DNA of 26,601 bases from Verrucomicrobiaceae bacterium UBA7681 (GCA_002482965.1 DLGZ01000031.1:1-26601); one strand, 5' to 3'; shown: positions 13,419 to 23,017, numbered from the stretch's first letter. Program-made: numbers and translations. Notes: generated from the sequence alone by a model not told the origin.

Positions 13419-14013
13419 CGCACCATTGGGTTTTCGATTCGACCGGCTTGCGCACACTCTTTGGCCAGTTCAATCCCGCGCGCGGCCAGCCGAGATAAAT
13501 GAGACCCAAGCAGCGATCTTCCGCGCCGATTTGCAGCCAGTCGGCAAACTCACGAGTGCCCAGCAGGGGAGGGGATGACCAGTAGCATCCCAACCCAGCC
13601 GCCGTGGCGGAGAGCTGCAGATTTTGCAGCGCACACGCCACCGCTTCAATCTCTTCGAGTTCAGGAATCTTGGCTCCACCACGCCGCTCCATCACGCAGG
13701 CAATCACCACGGGTGCGAGCAGCGGGTTCTCACTCATCTTCTTCATCTTGTCCTCGCGGAACTCATGCCCCGGAGTCGTCTCGCGATAAACACGCTGCAT
13801 CGTCTCAGCAAGCCGCTGACGTGCCGCTCCTTGATGCACGATGAATTTCCAAGGCTCCGTCAGGCCATGCGTCGGCGCCCATGTCGCATCTTCGAGCACC
13901 TGCGTGAGCAGCGCACGTCCCACCACGCGCATCGCATCCATGTCCACCGGCTTGATGGAACGACGATGGCGGATGAGCGCGCTGAGCTGGGAATGCGTGG
14001 CGATGTCAGACAT
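13411..14013 (-). CDS. Nitroreductase family FMN oxidoreductase
   Basis: A 200-residue protein from the ATG at 14013. RHRRSIKP near the N-terminus is the FMN-phosphate-binding block, and ATWAPTHGLTEPWKFIV is the flavin-contact block of the YdjA-like branch of nitroreductases. GLGCYWSSPPLLG and LGLIYLGWPR are the C-terminal family segments. Such enzymes reduce nitroaromatics, quinones or enones with NAD(P)H; the natural substrate is unknown. It is followed by the overlapping DUF456 gene and lies just after the GntP gene on the same strand, so the three may be co-transcribed. Confidence 0.87.
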   Translation of the reverse strand: MSDIATHSQLSALIRHRRSIKPVDMDAMRVVGRALLTQVLEDATWAPTHGLTEPWKFIVHQGAARQRLAETMQRVYRETTPGHEFREDKMKKMSENPLLAPVVIACVMERRGGAKIPELEEIEAVACALQNLQLSATAAGLGCYWSSPPLLGTREFADWLQIGAEDRCLGLIYLGWPRAGLNWPKSVRKPVESKTQWCDD

Positions 14014-14026
14014 GAGCACGTGATCC

Positions 14027-15520
14027 TTACACCATCGGCAACACTTTGCTCAAGGTGAGAGTCACTAACAGACCGATCACTGAATCCGCCGTGAGCTGCA
14101 CGGACCAGGTGCGCAGGGTTTCCTTTTCGGTCATGCCACTGAGGCGGTTCACCACCCAGAAGCCGCTGTCATTCATCCATGAGCCGCACATCGCGCCGAA
14201 GCCGATAGCCGAAAAGAGATAGACCGGATGGCAGCCGAGAGCCCCGCCAGTCACCATCGGTGCCATGATCGAAGCACCGGTCAGCATGGCCACTGTGGCC
14301 GAACCCTGCGCCACACGAACCACGGCACAGACAATCCAGCCAAGCACCACCAGGTTGAGACTGTAGTCCTTCGCCAGAAGCTCCACCGCACCGCCCACGC
14401 CTGCCTGGCGCAGTGCGTAGCCAAAGGCTCCGCCTGCACTGGTGATCAGAATGATCATGCACGCCGTCTCCAGCGGCGGCCCCATCAGTTCTTCGATCTT
14501 CTTCAAGCCAAAGCCACGCTGCTTGGCCAGCACCACGATGGAAATGAACGCACCGATGATCAGCGAGATGTTCTTGTGCCCGATGAAGTCCACCCAGCCA
14601 CGCACCGCAGCGAATCCCTGCTCACCGCCCAGGGCGTTCACCATCGACACACCCCAGCCAGCGCCTTTCGCCGCGCCTTCATGCGCGAGTTCAAACACTG
14701 TCGTGAGACTGATCAAAATAATCGGCAGCACCACCGGCATGATGCTCCAGAAAAATGAAGGCAGCTCACTCTCCGGCTTGCCACTGATGCCCTGAAGGTC
14801 TGAGAGCGAGACACCGCCCTTTTCACGCAATGGCACGTCGGTGCGCGCATTGAGCCACTTGCTCACGAGGAAACCAAAGAAGCAGGTGATGGCACCGATG
14901 ACCAGCCCGCCCACCAGCGACTCGCCCACATTCAGCTTCAGGCTCTCCACCACTGCCACAGGTCCGGGATGCGGCACCAGCATGGAATGCGTCACCGTGC
15001 CGCCGCAGCAAATCGCCATGAGATAGAGCGTGTAGTCCTTGCCCGTGCGCATGCGCAGCGCCATCGCCAGCGGCACCATCAGCATGAACATCGTATCAAA
15101 AAAGATCGGTGCACTCAGGACAAAGGTGCTCCACAGCAGCGCCCAGCCCGCGCGCTTTTCGCCGAAGAACGCGAGGAAGCGCCGCACCACTTTGTCAGCC
15201 CCGCCGCTTTCCATCAGGCACATGCCAATGATGGCCGCCAGCGCGATCGAGATCGCGATGTCACGTGCCGAATCGCCCAGGCCCTTGGACACCATCTCCA
15301 CCGCGCCCACCATCGAAGACATCGCCTTCGACTTGCCATCCTTCTGCACCACATCCCAGGAATCCTTCCCTGCCAGAAGACAGGCCAGCAGAGCCGCAAG
15401 CACCAGCGCGAGAAACGGATGCATGCGCAGCTTGCTGATCGCGATGATGATGAAAGTCACGCTGACAGCGAGAACGACGAAGGGCCAGTAGTTGGCTGGA
15501 ATTGCGGCAAGAAGTAACAT
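14027..15520 (-). CDS. GntP-family gluconate/organic-acid permease
   Basis: A 497-residue transporter with about 12-14 hydrophobic segments. The start is the ATG at 15520; the frame is open to a TTG at 15556, but that extension is not hydrophobic. Family blocks are KLRMHPFLALVLAALLACLLAG, GSARD-type GLGDSARDIAISIALAAIIG, SAPIFFDTMFMLMVPLA, THSMLVPHPGPVAV, ITSAGGAFGYAL, RVAQGSATVAMLT and GAMCGSWMNDSGFW. GntP proteins are proton symporters for gluconate or other hydroxy acids. No kinase or dehydrogenase for a sugar acid is adjacent, so the substrate is open. About 85 bases separate it from the divergent MMPL gene. Confidence 0.9.
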   Translation of the reverse strand: MLLLAAIPANYWPFVVLAVSVTFIIIAISKLRMHPFLALVLAALLACLLAGKDSWDVVQKDGKSKAMSSMVGAVEMVSKGLGDSARDIAISIALAAIIGMCLMESGGADKVVRRFLAFFGEKRAGWALLWSTFVLSAPIFFDTMFMLMVPLAMALRMRTGKDYTLYLMAICCGGTVTHSMLVPHPGPVAVVESLKLNVGESLVGGLVIGAITCFFGFLVSKWLNARTDVPLREKGGVSLSDLQGISGKPESELPSFFWSIMPVVLPIILISLTTVFELAHEGAAKGAGWGVSMVNALGGEQGFAAVRGWVDFIGHKNISLIIGAFISIVVLAKQRGFGLKKIEELMGPPLETACMIILITSAGGAFGYALRQAGVGGAVELLAKDYSLNLVVLGWIVCAVVRVAQGSATVAMLTGASIMAPMVTGGALGCHPVYLFSAIGFGAMCGSWMNDSGFWVVNRLSGMTEKETLRTWSVQLTADSVIGLLVTLTLSKVLPMV

Positions 15521-15605
15521 GGCCGCGATGCTGGCCGGAGGCAGCGGACACGTCAAGACATTCGACAGTGGACTTCCCGTCTGACTCCGCTTCTTTCAGC
15601 CGTTC

Positions 15606-17987
15606 ATGAAACCTGCCTCGCTTCGCCTTTTCTTTTTACTGCTCGTCATCGTGGCGGGAGCGTTCGGCGTTTCACGGCTGGATTTCGATGTCGATCCGCT
15701 GAGCCTGCTGCCGCAGGAACTTCCAGGACTGCAGGGCACGCGCCTGCTGCGCGAGCAGAAGCGCAATCTGCTGCTCATCGCCGTGCAGGCCGATGATCCG
15801 GCACTCGTCGAAGTCACGGCGGATGCGCTGGCCGAGCATCTGGCCGCCAAGCCGGAGCTGTGCGCCAGCGTGCGCAGCAAATCTCTGCTGCAATCTGATC
15901 CTGCTATCATCGCCGAAGTCGTCGCCTATCTCTGGCTCAATGCGCCGCCACAAGAAGTGTCGAAGCTCATCGCCTCGCTCGATCCCGCGTCGATTACGGC
16001 CTTGCTCGCCAAATCCAAAGAGGCCGCAGGTGCTTCGCTGGATCTGCAAAACGCCACGCTCACCGGCTACGATCCCCTCGGCCTCGCACGCGGTGCCTTG
16101 TCACTCATGAGCGGCGGTGGCGACATGAGCAGCCTCATGGGAGATGAATTCAGCAGCGCCGATGGCACGCTGCGTCTGCTGTTTATCACACCACCGGGGC
16201 AGGCGCTCGCGGATTATCGCGCGGCCAATGCGTGGCTCACACAGATCAAAAAAGCGGTCCGCGAAGAATGGCTGCCGCAGCAAGGCGAACTCACCGGCGT
16301 GAAGATCGGCTTCACAGGAGATCCAGCGTTTCAGGCAGAAATCGCGACCGGCATGGAGGGGGACATGCGGCAGTCCATCGGAGCCGTCACCTTCATCGTC
16401 GGCTTCCTCTTCTGGCTGCTGCACCGCAGTGTGAAGCCGCTGTTCTGGCTGCTGCTCGCCATCCTTTGCGCCAACCTGCTCACGCTCGGCACAGCAGGCG
16501 CGATCTATGGCTCTCTCAATGTAATGTCGATGGGCTTTGCCGCGATCCTCACCGGCTTGATCGAAGACTTTGGTGTCTTCGGTCTGCATGTGGCACGCGA
16601 GCACCCGGGCGAAGGTTTTGGCCGCATCTGCCGGCGTGCGCTGCCCAGTGTCACGTGGTCTGCCGTCAGCATCGCTGGCATCTTTGCCATGCTGGGTCTC
16701 AGCCAGCTTCCCGGAGTCGCGCAGCTCGGTGTGTTATCCGCGCTCGGTGTGTTGATCGGCGCGGCGGTCATGATCTTTGGCTTTCTGCCGCTGGGCATGA
16801 CCACGGGCAAACTCGAAGAGCATCACGGCACCATTCGCCTGGCCATGCGGATGCAGGGCATCATGGTCTGGCTGGTGCTGGCTGCCCTGATCGCCGCCAC
16901 TGCGGTGATGAGCTGGAAGGGCCTGCCGAAGATGGATTTCGGCTCCGCAGTGCTGCGCCCTGACAAGAGCGAAGCCTTCGATGTCCTGGAGGAGATCGAG
17001 CAACGCATGCTGAACACCAGCAATGAGCCAGGACGCAACGTGCCGCTGGTCTTTGCAGCAAAGGATTCCACCGCCCTACGCCAGAGTATCATCGCCGCAC
17101 AAAAGGTGCTCAAGAGCGACGAAGTCGAAGCGCAACTGCTGCCCCTCGCGTTGGTGCCCGATGCCGACGCGCAGAAGGCCAATCTCGCCGCTCTGCAATC
17201 CCTCTCCGCACGCGAAGACGCCCTCAAACAAGCTGTCGATGCCGCCGGATTCACCGACGTCGCCTACGCCCTGACTCAGAATGTCTTCAAGCAATGGCAG
17301 GAATGGGCCGCCGCCAAAACAGCGCTGCCGCTGTGGCCCAAGCCCATCGTCCTCGAAAATCTCGGGGGCATTGTTTCACAGCACGATAAACACGGAGTGA
17401 TGGCCATGGGTTCCATGAGTCTCGCCCAAGGACGCACACTGGAGAATGCGCCTGTGCTGCACGAGTTGGAAAAGGTTCCCGGTGCTCATGCGGCCGGCTG
17501 GGCCTTTCTGCGCACGTCGCTGGAGCCGCTGCTGAAACGTGAGATCCTGCACGTCGTCGTGCCCACCGCCGTCATCGCCTGCATCTTGTTTATGTTGGTC
17601 TTTCACGGCTGGCGGGAGCGCGCGTTCGCCTTTTTCACCCTGGCCTCCAGTGGCTGGATTCTCCTCGGCGGCATGTCGGCCTGGGGTCTGACTTGGAACC
17701 TCATGAGCATCGGTGCCATACCCCTCTGCCTCGGTCTTGGTCTCGATTTCACCATCCATGTCATGCATTCACTGCGTGAACCCGGCATGACTCGCGAACG
17801 TGTCGCGTCATTGGGCCGTTCGCTCGCCTACTGCGGACTCAGCACCGGCTTGGGCTTCGGGGCACTCGCCGTCGGCAGCAATCGCGGACTCATCACCCTC
17901 GGCATGACCGCCATGATCGGCGTGCTCACCGTTCTGATCACTGCCGCCTTTGCCCTGCCGTGGGTCTGGTTCCGGCGGAAGGGCTGA
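15606..17987 (+). CDS. MMPL/RND-family membrane exporter
   Basis: A 793-residue protein with the two-fold RND layout. A membrane segment at about 5-23 leads to a large outside loop (DVDPLSLLPQELPGLQGTR), then a membrane cluster at about 250-400 (GAVTFIVGFLFWLL, SMGFAAILTGLIEDFGVFGLHVAREH, GIFAMLGLSQLP). The second half repeats this: segment at about 415-435, outside loop (LPKMDFGSAVLRPDKSEAF), then a cluster at about 645-790 with LCLGLGLDFTIHVMHSL and GLGFGALAVGSNRGL. The acidic residues within both membrane clusters (LIEDF, GLDF) fit proton use. The MMPL group moves lipids or hydrophobic compounds (mycobacterial lipids, hopanoids). The substrate is not given by the context, and no periplasmic adaptor or lipid synthesis gene is adjacent. 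Confidence 0.85.
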   Translation: MKPASLRLFFLLLVIVAGAFGVSRLDFDVDPLSLLPQELPGLQGTRLLREQKRNLLLIAVQADDPALVEVTADALAEHLAAKPELCASVRSKSLLQSDPAIIAEVVAYLWLNAPPQEVSKLIASLDPASITALLAKSKEAAGASLDLQNATLTGYDPLGLARGALSLMSGGGDMSSLMGDEFSSADGTLRLLFITPPGQALADYRAANAWLTQIKKAVREEWLPQQGELTGVKIGFTGDPAFQAEIATGMEGDMRQSIGAVTFIVGFLFWLLHRSVKPLFWLLLAILCANLLTLGTAGAIYGSLNVMSMGFAAILTGLIEDFGVFGLHVAREHPGEGFGRICRRALPSVTWSAVSIAGIFAMLGLSQLPGVAQLGVLSALGVLIGAAVMIFGFLPLGMTTGKLEEHHGTIRLAMRMQGIMVWLVLAALIAATAVMSWKGLPKMDFGSAVLRPDKSEAFDVLEEIEQRMLNTSNEPGRNVPLVFAAKDSTALRQSIIAAQKVLKSDEVEAQLLPLALVPDADAQKANLAALQSLSAREDALKQAVDAAGFTDVAYALTQNVFKQWQEWAAAKTALPLWPKPIVLENLGGIVSQHDKHGVMAMGSMSLAQGRTLENAPVLHELEKVPGAHAAGWAFLRTSLEPLLKREILHVVVPTAVIACILFMLVFHGWRERAFAFFTLASSGWILLGGMSAWGLTWNLMSIGAIPLCLGLGLDFTIHVMHSLREPGMTRERVASLGRSLAYCGLSTGLGFGALAVGSNRGLITLGMTAMIGVLTVLITAAFALPWVWFRRKG

Positions 17988-18078
17988 ACTCACTAGCTAC
18001 CTGCACTTTCTCCACCCCCGATTTTTCGCTGGCGCATCCGCTTCTCCCGCGTACTATGCTCGACTCTCGGTAAGAGAT

Positions 18079-18154
18079 GGTGGCCGTAGTTCAACGGTAG
18101 AGCCCCAGATTGTGATTCTGGTTGTTGCGGGTTCGAGTCCCGTCGGTCACCCCA
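18079..18154 (+). tRNA. tRNA-His (anticodon GTG)
   Basis: A 76-base clover leaf that includes the extra G-1 and an encoded CCA end. The acceptor arm GTGGCCG pairs with CGGTCAC (one G-U), and G-1 (18079) faces C73 (18151), the identity pair of histidine tRNA. The anticodon stem CCAGA/TCTGG encloses TTGTGAT with GTG at 18112-18114. The T-arm GCGGGTTCGAGTCCCGT is standard. A T-run (CTTTTTTC) follows directly and may help stop transcription. RNase III starts about 48 bases downstream. Confidence 0.96.
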
Positions 18155-18201
18155 CTTTTTTCATGGAGTGCTGCCGGACTTCCGGCTACTAACAGGCACT
18201 C

Positions 18202-18933
18202 ATGCAACCGCTGGAAAAAGTCATCGACCACACCTTTCGCGACCCCGCGTTGCTCAAGCTCGCGCTCACGCACGGCAGCGTTGGCTACGAAAACCAGCGC
18301 GTCCACTCCGACAACCAGCGCCTCGAATTCCTCGGTGACGCCGTGCTGCAGCTCGCCCTCTCACATCTGCTCTATGTACGCCTGCCCCAGGCTGACGAAG
18401 GCGTTTTGACCCAGGCACGCGCCCAGCTCGTCTCCACCAAGGCGCTCGCCCGCATCGCCCGCCGCATCGGACTCGGTGCCTACCTGCACTTGGGGCGTGG
18501 TGAAGAGGCCAACGGTGGCCGAGATCGTGAATCCACCCTCGCCGATACCCTTGAAGCTGTCGCAGGGGCCATTCACCTCGATTCCGGCACCGACGCCGCC
18601 CATCAATTTGCCGAACGGCTCTTCGCCGAAGATCTCGAAGCATTGAGTCGCGGCCCATTGGATGCCAATCCCAAGGGACAGCTCCAGGAACTCATTCAAG
18701 CAGTAGGCGTGGAACCACCTCTTTATGAGATCGTCGGTGCTGAAGGGCCCGATCACGCGAAAAACTTCATCTCCACAGTCTCCTGGCGAGGCACCCAGCT
18801 CGGACGTGGCACCGGTCGCAGCAAAAAAGACGCCGAAGTGGTGGCAGCCCAGGCCGCTCTAGACAATCCAGCGCTCCGAGAATTGCTGCGAACAACTCGT
18901 GCACAACTGGACCAACAAAACCGCAAGGTATGA
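18202..18933 (+). CDS. rnc: Ribonuclease III
   Basis: A 243-residue protein of full RNase III length. The signature NQRLEFLGDAVLQL supplies E42 and D46, and DTLEAVAGAIHLDSG supplies D115 and E118, the four metal-binding residues of the active site. The double-stranded-RNA-binding domain is at the C-terminus (about 163-235) with NPKGQLQELIQAVG, FISTVSWRG and GTGRSKKDAEVVAAQAAL. It cuts double-stranded RNA, including the rRNA precursor. It follows tRNA-His on the same strand with no strong terminator except the short T-run. No era or acpP gene is adjacent. Confidence 0.96.
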   Translation: MQPLEKVIDHTFRDPALLKLALTHGSVGYENQRVHSDNQRLEFLGDAVLQLALSHLLYVRLPQADEGVLTQARAQLVSTKALARIARRIGLGAYLHLGRGEEANGGRDRESTLADTLEAVAGAIHLDSGTDAAHQFAERLFAEDLEALSRGPLDANPKGQLQELIQAVGVEPPLYEIVGAEGPDHAKNFISTVSWRGTQLGRGTGRSKKDAEVVAAQAALDNPALRELLRTTRAQLDQQNRKV

Positions 18934-19149
18934 GAGCAAAGGTGAACAGTCCGGGTTGTTCGAGCTCGCTCACAATTCCTGCCGGATCCGTTCACAGCCC
19001 GACTGCCCGTGGAACCCTTGTGTTTCCAAAGGGGAACCCACTTGTTGCGCTTGTTCGCAGTACTTACGGATATGAGTAATTTAACAAACTAGCTAACCCC
19101 AATCATAAGAGCTGGGAACAAGTCAGCTTTTGATGAGGAAACGAACCTA

Positions 19150-20580
19150 ATGGTCCCTTCAGACATCCAGGCAGTTTTTGAGGCTCAGCGCAAAAATCGC
19201 TGGCACATCGCACAGAGCACGGCGGAACAGCGCATTGCCAAGCTGAAGCTGCTCAAGGCTGCCCTGCTTGCAAGGAGGCATGAGATCGTCGCCGCGATGC
19301 AGAAGGATTTCGGCAAGTGCCAGGCGGAAGTGGCCATCTCTGAAATCGCTCCAGTCACGGATGAGATTGCGTTTGTCTGTGCACGTTTGAAGCGCTGGAT
19401 GAGGCCACGGCGTACCGGCGGTCATCTCTTCACTTTGGGGTCACGCAGCGAGGTGTGCTATGAACCGAAAGGCCAGGTGCTCATTCTCGCGCCGTGGAAT
19501 TATCCCGTGAATCTCTTCCTGCTCCCGTTGGTGGGTGCCATCGCGGCGGGCAATGTAGTGATGATGTCTGTGTCAGATCGCACGCCACACACGGAAGAGG
19601 TGCTGACACAGCTCATCAATGAAACCTTCCCTGCGAATGAAGTCGCTGCCTTCAGGGGTGGTGTGCCTGCCGCAGAAGCGCTGATGGAATGTCCCTTCGA
19701 TCATGTCTTCTTCACTGGCAGTCCTGTGGTTGGCAAAAAGATCATGGCCAAAGCTGCGCAACACCTGGCAAGCGTCACACTGGAGCTGGGTGGCAAATCA
19801 CCTGCGGTACTGGATGCGAGTTGCGACATTTCCAAAACAGCTCTCGCCATCGCGATTGGCAAATTCCTCAATGCCGGGCAGACTTGCATCGCTCCTGATC
19901 ATGTCTGGGTGCCACGCGCTTTGTGCGCCGAGTTTCTGTCGGCAATCAGCAGGCTGATTCGTGAGTTTTATGGCGACACACCAGAGCAGCGCCGTGCCTC
20001 GCCAGATTTTGCGCGAGTGGTGGATGCACGTGGCTGGCAGCGCATGAAGCATTTGCTGGACAGCTCCATCGCCTCAGGCGCTCAGGCCGTCATCGGTGGA
20101 GAAACAGATGAGGCCACGCGATATGTCGCGGCCACGGTGCTGAGCGGTGTCACCCCAGATCTGATCATCATGCAGGAGGAAATCTTTGGCCCGTTGCTGC
20201 CCGTGCTCGCTTATGATTCGCTGGATGAAGTGCTCGCTTTCATTCAGTCCGGCGGCAAACCACTCGCGCTGTATGCCTTCGGTCATGACGAGACCTTCAT
20301 CCAACGCATGCTGCGCGAAACCAGCGCTGGCGGCACAGTCATCAACAACACCTTGTTGCACATCGTAAACTCGCATCTGCCCTTCGGTGGCACAGGCCAG
20401 AGCGGGCAGGGCAGCTATCACGGACATCACAGCTTCCTCACGTTCTCGCATGAACGCGCCGTGGTGCACCAGGGTGGTTTCATCGCATCCCTGGTGCCCT
20501 TGCCGCATCCGCCTTATTCGAAGATGAAGGCCATTGAAAAAATCGTGCTGAAACAGAAGACGGGACTCGGACCTGAGTGA
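19150..20580 (+). CDS. NAD(P)-dependent aldehyde dehydrogenase (class-3-like)
   Basis: A 476-residue protein. The ATG at 19150 is preceded by GATGAGGAAAC at about 11 bases, a fair ribosome site. Family motifs in order: APWNYPV (about 114-120, with N117), FFTGSPVVGKKIM, the general-base block LELGGKSP (E212), the catalytic-cysteine block AGQTCIAPD (C246), EEIFGPLLPVL and LPFGGTGQSGQGSYHGHHSF. The last block and the short length point to the ALDH3 group (fatty or aromatic aldehydes). The motif that normally reads KPSE is MSVSD here (S140 in place of Lys). The lysine normally contacts the adenosine ribose of the cofactor. It converges on the SLC13 transporter. Confidence 0.92.
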   Translation: MVPSDIQAVFEAQRKNRWHIAQSTAEQRIAKLKLLKAALLARRHEIVAAMQKDFGKCQAEVAISEIAPVTDEIAFVCARLKRWMRPRRTGGHLFTLGSRSEVCYEPKGQVLILAPWNYPVNLFLLPLVGAIAAGNVVMMSVSDRTPHTEEVLTQLINETFPANEVAAFRGGVPAAEALMECPFDHVFFTGSPVVGKKIMAKAAQHLASVTLELGGKSPAVLDASCDISKTALAIAIGKFLNAGQTCIAPDHVWVPRALCAEFLSAISRLIREFYGDTPEQRRASPDFARVVDARGWQRMKHLLDSSIASGAQAVIGGETDEATRYVAATVLSGVTPDLIIMQEEIFGPLLPVLAYDSLDEVLAFIQSGGKPLALYAFGHDETFIQRMLRETSAGGTVINNTLLHIVNSHLPFGGTGQSGQGSYHGHHSFLTFSHERAVVHQGGFIASLVPLPHPPYSKMKAIEKIVLKQKTGLGPE

Positions 20581-20582
20581 TA

Positions 20583-20598
20583 AGTACGACAGCGTACT
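20583..20598. terminator. Short hairpin between convergent stops
   Basis: AGTACG (20583-20588) and CGTACT (20593-20598) form a perfect six-pair stem with an ACAG loop. It lies three bases past the aldehyde dehydrogenase stop and touches the stop codon of the minus-strand transporter gene. No T-run follows. It may serve both genes weakly. Confidence 0.4.
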
Positions 20599-22360
20599 AC
20601 TTCAGCGGCCAGAACATCGGCACCATGGTCAATATGACGATGAGCATCACCAGCGTCAGGCCACCACCGACTTTAATGAAGTCCGCGAATCGGTATTTGC
20701 CGGGGCCATAGACGAGGATGCAGCTCGGCTCAAACGGCGTGAGCATGGACGCAGAGGCGCTGAGCATGACGCCGATGGCAAAGGTGCGTTGATTGGCACC
20801 CATCAACGCAGCGGCCTGCATCGCCACGGGCAGCACCACCAGCGCAGCGGCGGCGTTCGACATCGGCTGAGTGAGCAGCATCGTCAGCAGACAGAACCCT
20901 GTGAACACCGCAAAGACACCCATCGGTTGCAACCAGCCGGTGATGAAATTGGCAATCATGGTCGATGCGCCGGAAACCTGCATCGCTTCGCCAAAGGCCA
21001 TCATGCCTCCAATCAGGATAAGCAGCCGCCAGTCGATGTTGGCGTAGGCGTTCTCCAGTTTGATGCAGCGCATGAAGACCGCCAGCATGGCGACCATCAC
21101 GAAAGCGACGGTGTCGGGCACCCAGCCGATGCTGCTGGCGATCACGGCCAGGACAAAGGCACCCAGCAGCATGAAGCCACGCCGCCGGATCTCCGAACTG
21201 AACTGGTACTGCGTGATGACAATCATGTCATTGCCTTCCTCAAAGACGCGGAAGCGGTCGCTCGGCCCCTGCAGCAGCAGCACATCGCCCGCCCGCAGCT
21301 TCTCGTTGGCCATGTGATGCATCAGCGAACGATCTCCACGCATGAGGGCCAGCACCGAGAGACCGGTGCGCTGGCGGAAGTTGTTTTCGCGCAAGGACCG
21401 GCCCACAAATCCGGAACGCGGTGTCAGGACGACCTCGGCGACTTGGGCATCACTGATGTCCACGCCGGAACTGCGCAGCGTGACGTCTTCAAGGATGTCG
21501 ATGCCCTCGATTTTCTTCACCCGGATCAGATTTTCCACCTTGCCGGCCACCAGCACGACATCGCCCTCCTGAAAACGGAGCTTGGGTGAGGCCTCGAATG
21601 TCTGATCGGCCCGGCGGATCTTCATGACCTGAAATTCCATCGCAGAAAAGTCCGAATCGAAGGCAGCCTGGCCGATGAGAGGCGAACCGGCCAGTACCAT
21701 CACCTCGGCAAAGTAGTCACGCATGGCATCCCCGGCGATGGCGGAAGCCTTGTCACGTTCCGGAACCAGGTGGGTGCCAATGAAGACCATGTAGAGGATG
21801 CCGGTCAGCATGAGCACGAGACCGACCGCGGTAAACTCAAACATGCCCAGCGGTTGCAAACCTAGTTTGGTGATGGCACCGCTCACGGCCACGTTCGTGG
21901 AAGTGCCGATCAATGTGCAAGTGCCGCCCATCAGCGAGGCAAAGGCCAGCGGCATCAGCAGGCGTGAGGGAGGGAGGCGCAGTTTGCGCGCCAGACCCAT
22001 CACCGGGCCCACAAACACCGCCGTCACCGTGGTGTTGTTCATGAAGGCGGACAGACCGCCCACCACGGCCATCATGAAGCCCATGAGCCGCTTCGGACGA
22101 GTGCCGAAGGTCTGGGCCAGAACACCGCCCAGCATGTCCAGCACGCCGGTTTCACGCAAAGCAGCGCCGATGACAAAAATCGCCGCCAGCAGGATGATCA
22201 CCCGGTCGCCAAATCTGCTAAAGGCCTGCTCCGCCTTCAGAATGCCACACATCACCAGCACGCATAGCAATGCCAGCGTGACGAGGTCCACGGAGATTTT
22301 CTCTGTGGCAAAAGCGATGACGGCTACGATGAGCAGTCCGATAACAATCCAAGCATCCAT
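20597..22360 (-). CDS. SLC13/DASS-type anion transporter with two RCK (TrkA-C) domains
   Basis: A 587-residue protein from the ATG at 22360; the frame is open to 22420, but the extra residues are not membrane-like. The first membrane block (about 1-200) includes SAFMNNTTVTAVFVGPV and CTLIGTSTNVAV, a family signature. Two cytoplasmic TrkA-C/RCK-C domains follow: about 215-290 (LIGQAAF...LRFQEGDVVLVAGK) and about 310-380 (FVGRSLREN...KLRAGDVLLLQGP). A second membrane block (about 400-587) has TQPMSNAAAALVVLPVA and FEPSCILVYGPG. This layout is that of sodium-coupled sulfate or dicarboxylate carriers (SAC1/SdcS type). The substrate is not fixed. The RCK domains suggest control by a bound ligand. 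Confidence 0.88.
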   Translation of the reverse strand: MDAWIVIGLLIVAVIAFATEKISVDLVTLALLCVLVMCGILKAEQAFSRFGDRVIILLAAIFVIGAALRETGVLDMLGGVLAQTFGTRPKRLMGFMMAVVGGLSAFMNNTTVTAVFVGPVMGLARKLRLPPSRLLMPLAFASLMGGTCTLIGTSTNVAVSGAITKLGLQPLGMFEFTAVGLVLMLTGILYMVFIGTHLVPERDKASAIAGDAMRDYFAEVMVLAGSPLIGQAAFDSDFSAMEFQVMKIRRADQTFEASPKLRFQEGDVVLVAGKVENLIRVKKIEGIDILEDVTLRSSGVDISDAQVAEVVLTPRSGFVGRSLRENNFRQRTGLSVLALMRGDRSLMHHMANEKLRAGDVLLLQGPSDRFRVFEEGNDMIVITQYQFSSEIRRRGFMLLGAFVLAVIASSIGWVPDTVAFVMVAMLAVFMRCIKLENAYANIDWRLLILIGGMMAFGEAMQVSGASTMIANFITGWLQPMGVFAVFTGFCLLTMLLTQPMSNAAAALVVLPVAMQAAALMGANQRTFAIGVMLSASASMLTPFEPSCILVYGPGKYRFADFIKVGGGLTLVMLIVILTMVPMFWPLK

Positions 22361-22456
22361 TTTCGCCGCACCAGTGGCGCAGGGACTGACACTGCTCAAG
22401 GAACAAGCCGCGCAAACCATGCCTGCCTGCCGCTTTTGTGGAAGCAGAGCCTGATC

Positions 22457-23017
22457 CTATGAGGCGGCACGGCGTTTGATGCGCAAAATCTTCACGGCTG
22501 AGACCACAATCGTGCCGCAGAAAACCAAGCGAATGGCGCTGAAGATAAAGCCTTTGCTGAATGCCGCATCGCCATGCAGCACATCGAGCAAGTAACCTCC
22601 GATGTGGTAAGTGGCGGCAAGGCTGGCGAGGATCAGCAAGGGGCAGGCGATGTTGAGCGCCCTGGCTCCGCCGACTAGATAGCCACCCCCCGCAAAAGCC
22701 GCCGCGCAGAGCACCGCGATGGCGAATTCAAGCTGGCCTGCACCGTATTTTAGAAAGTTGGGCAGCAGCAAGGAAACCCCGAAAAGGCACCACAGAGTCA
22801 TCAGGATAGCCGGAATCACCAGCCGGGTTTGCCACACCCCGAGCTCAGCCTGCCAGCGTTTCTTGTCATTCACAGCGGCCAGCTGCGTCTCGCACGTGGC
22901 GATCTGCTCGCTGGTCAGCACCTTGCCCTTGGTGCGGTGGCTCCAGCATGAGGTGCAGAAGTCCTCGTGGAAATCCGCGGCTTTCCCGCAGTGCACACAT
23001 TTTTGTCGAGGATTCAT
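22457..23017 (-). CDS. Zinc-ribbon membrane protein, unknown function
   Basis: A 186-residue protein from the ATG at 23017. The N-terminus has a four-cysteine zinc ribbon, CVHC...CTSC (C7, C10, C21, C24). A helical linker (LTSEQIATCETQLAAVNDKKRW) follows, then four to five hydrophobic segments, ending in a basic tail. The frame is open to 23041; the later ATG was chosen because the ribbon starts a few residues after it. The ribosome site is weak. It lies 96 bases upstream of the transporter start on the same strand and may be co-transcribed. The family is not recognised. Confidence 0.65.
   Translation of the reverse strand: MNPRQKCVHCGKAADFHEDFCTSCWSHRTKGKVLTSEQIATCETQLAAVNDKKRWQAELGVWQTRLVIPAILMTLWCLFGVSLLLPNFLKYGAGQLEFAIAVLCAAAFAGGGYLVGGARALNIACPLLILASLAATYHIGGYLLDVLHGDAAFSKGFIFSAIRLVFCGTIVVSAVKILRIKRRAAS

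Noticed and set aside
13575..14058. Plus-strand frames over the nitroreductase gene
   Set aside because: They are shadow frames of the minus-strand nitroreductase, which has clear motifs.
19030..19120. Sigma-70 promoter before the aldehyde dehydrogenase
   Set aside because: TTGTTC and TAATTT can be picked out, but the spacing is about 20 bases and other pairs are equally good, so no site can be supported.
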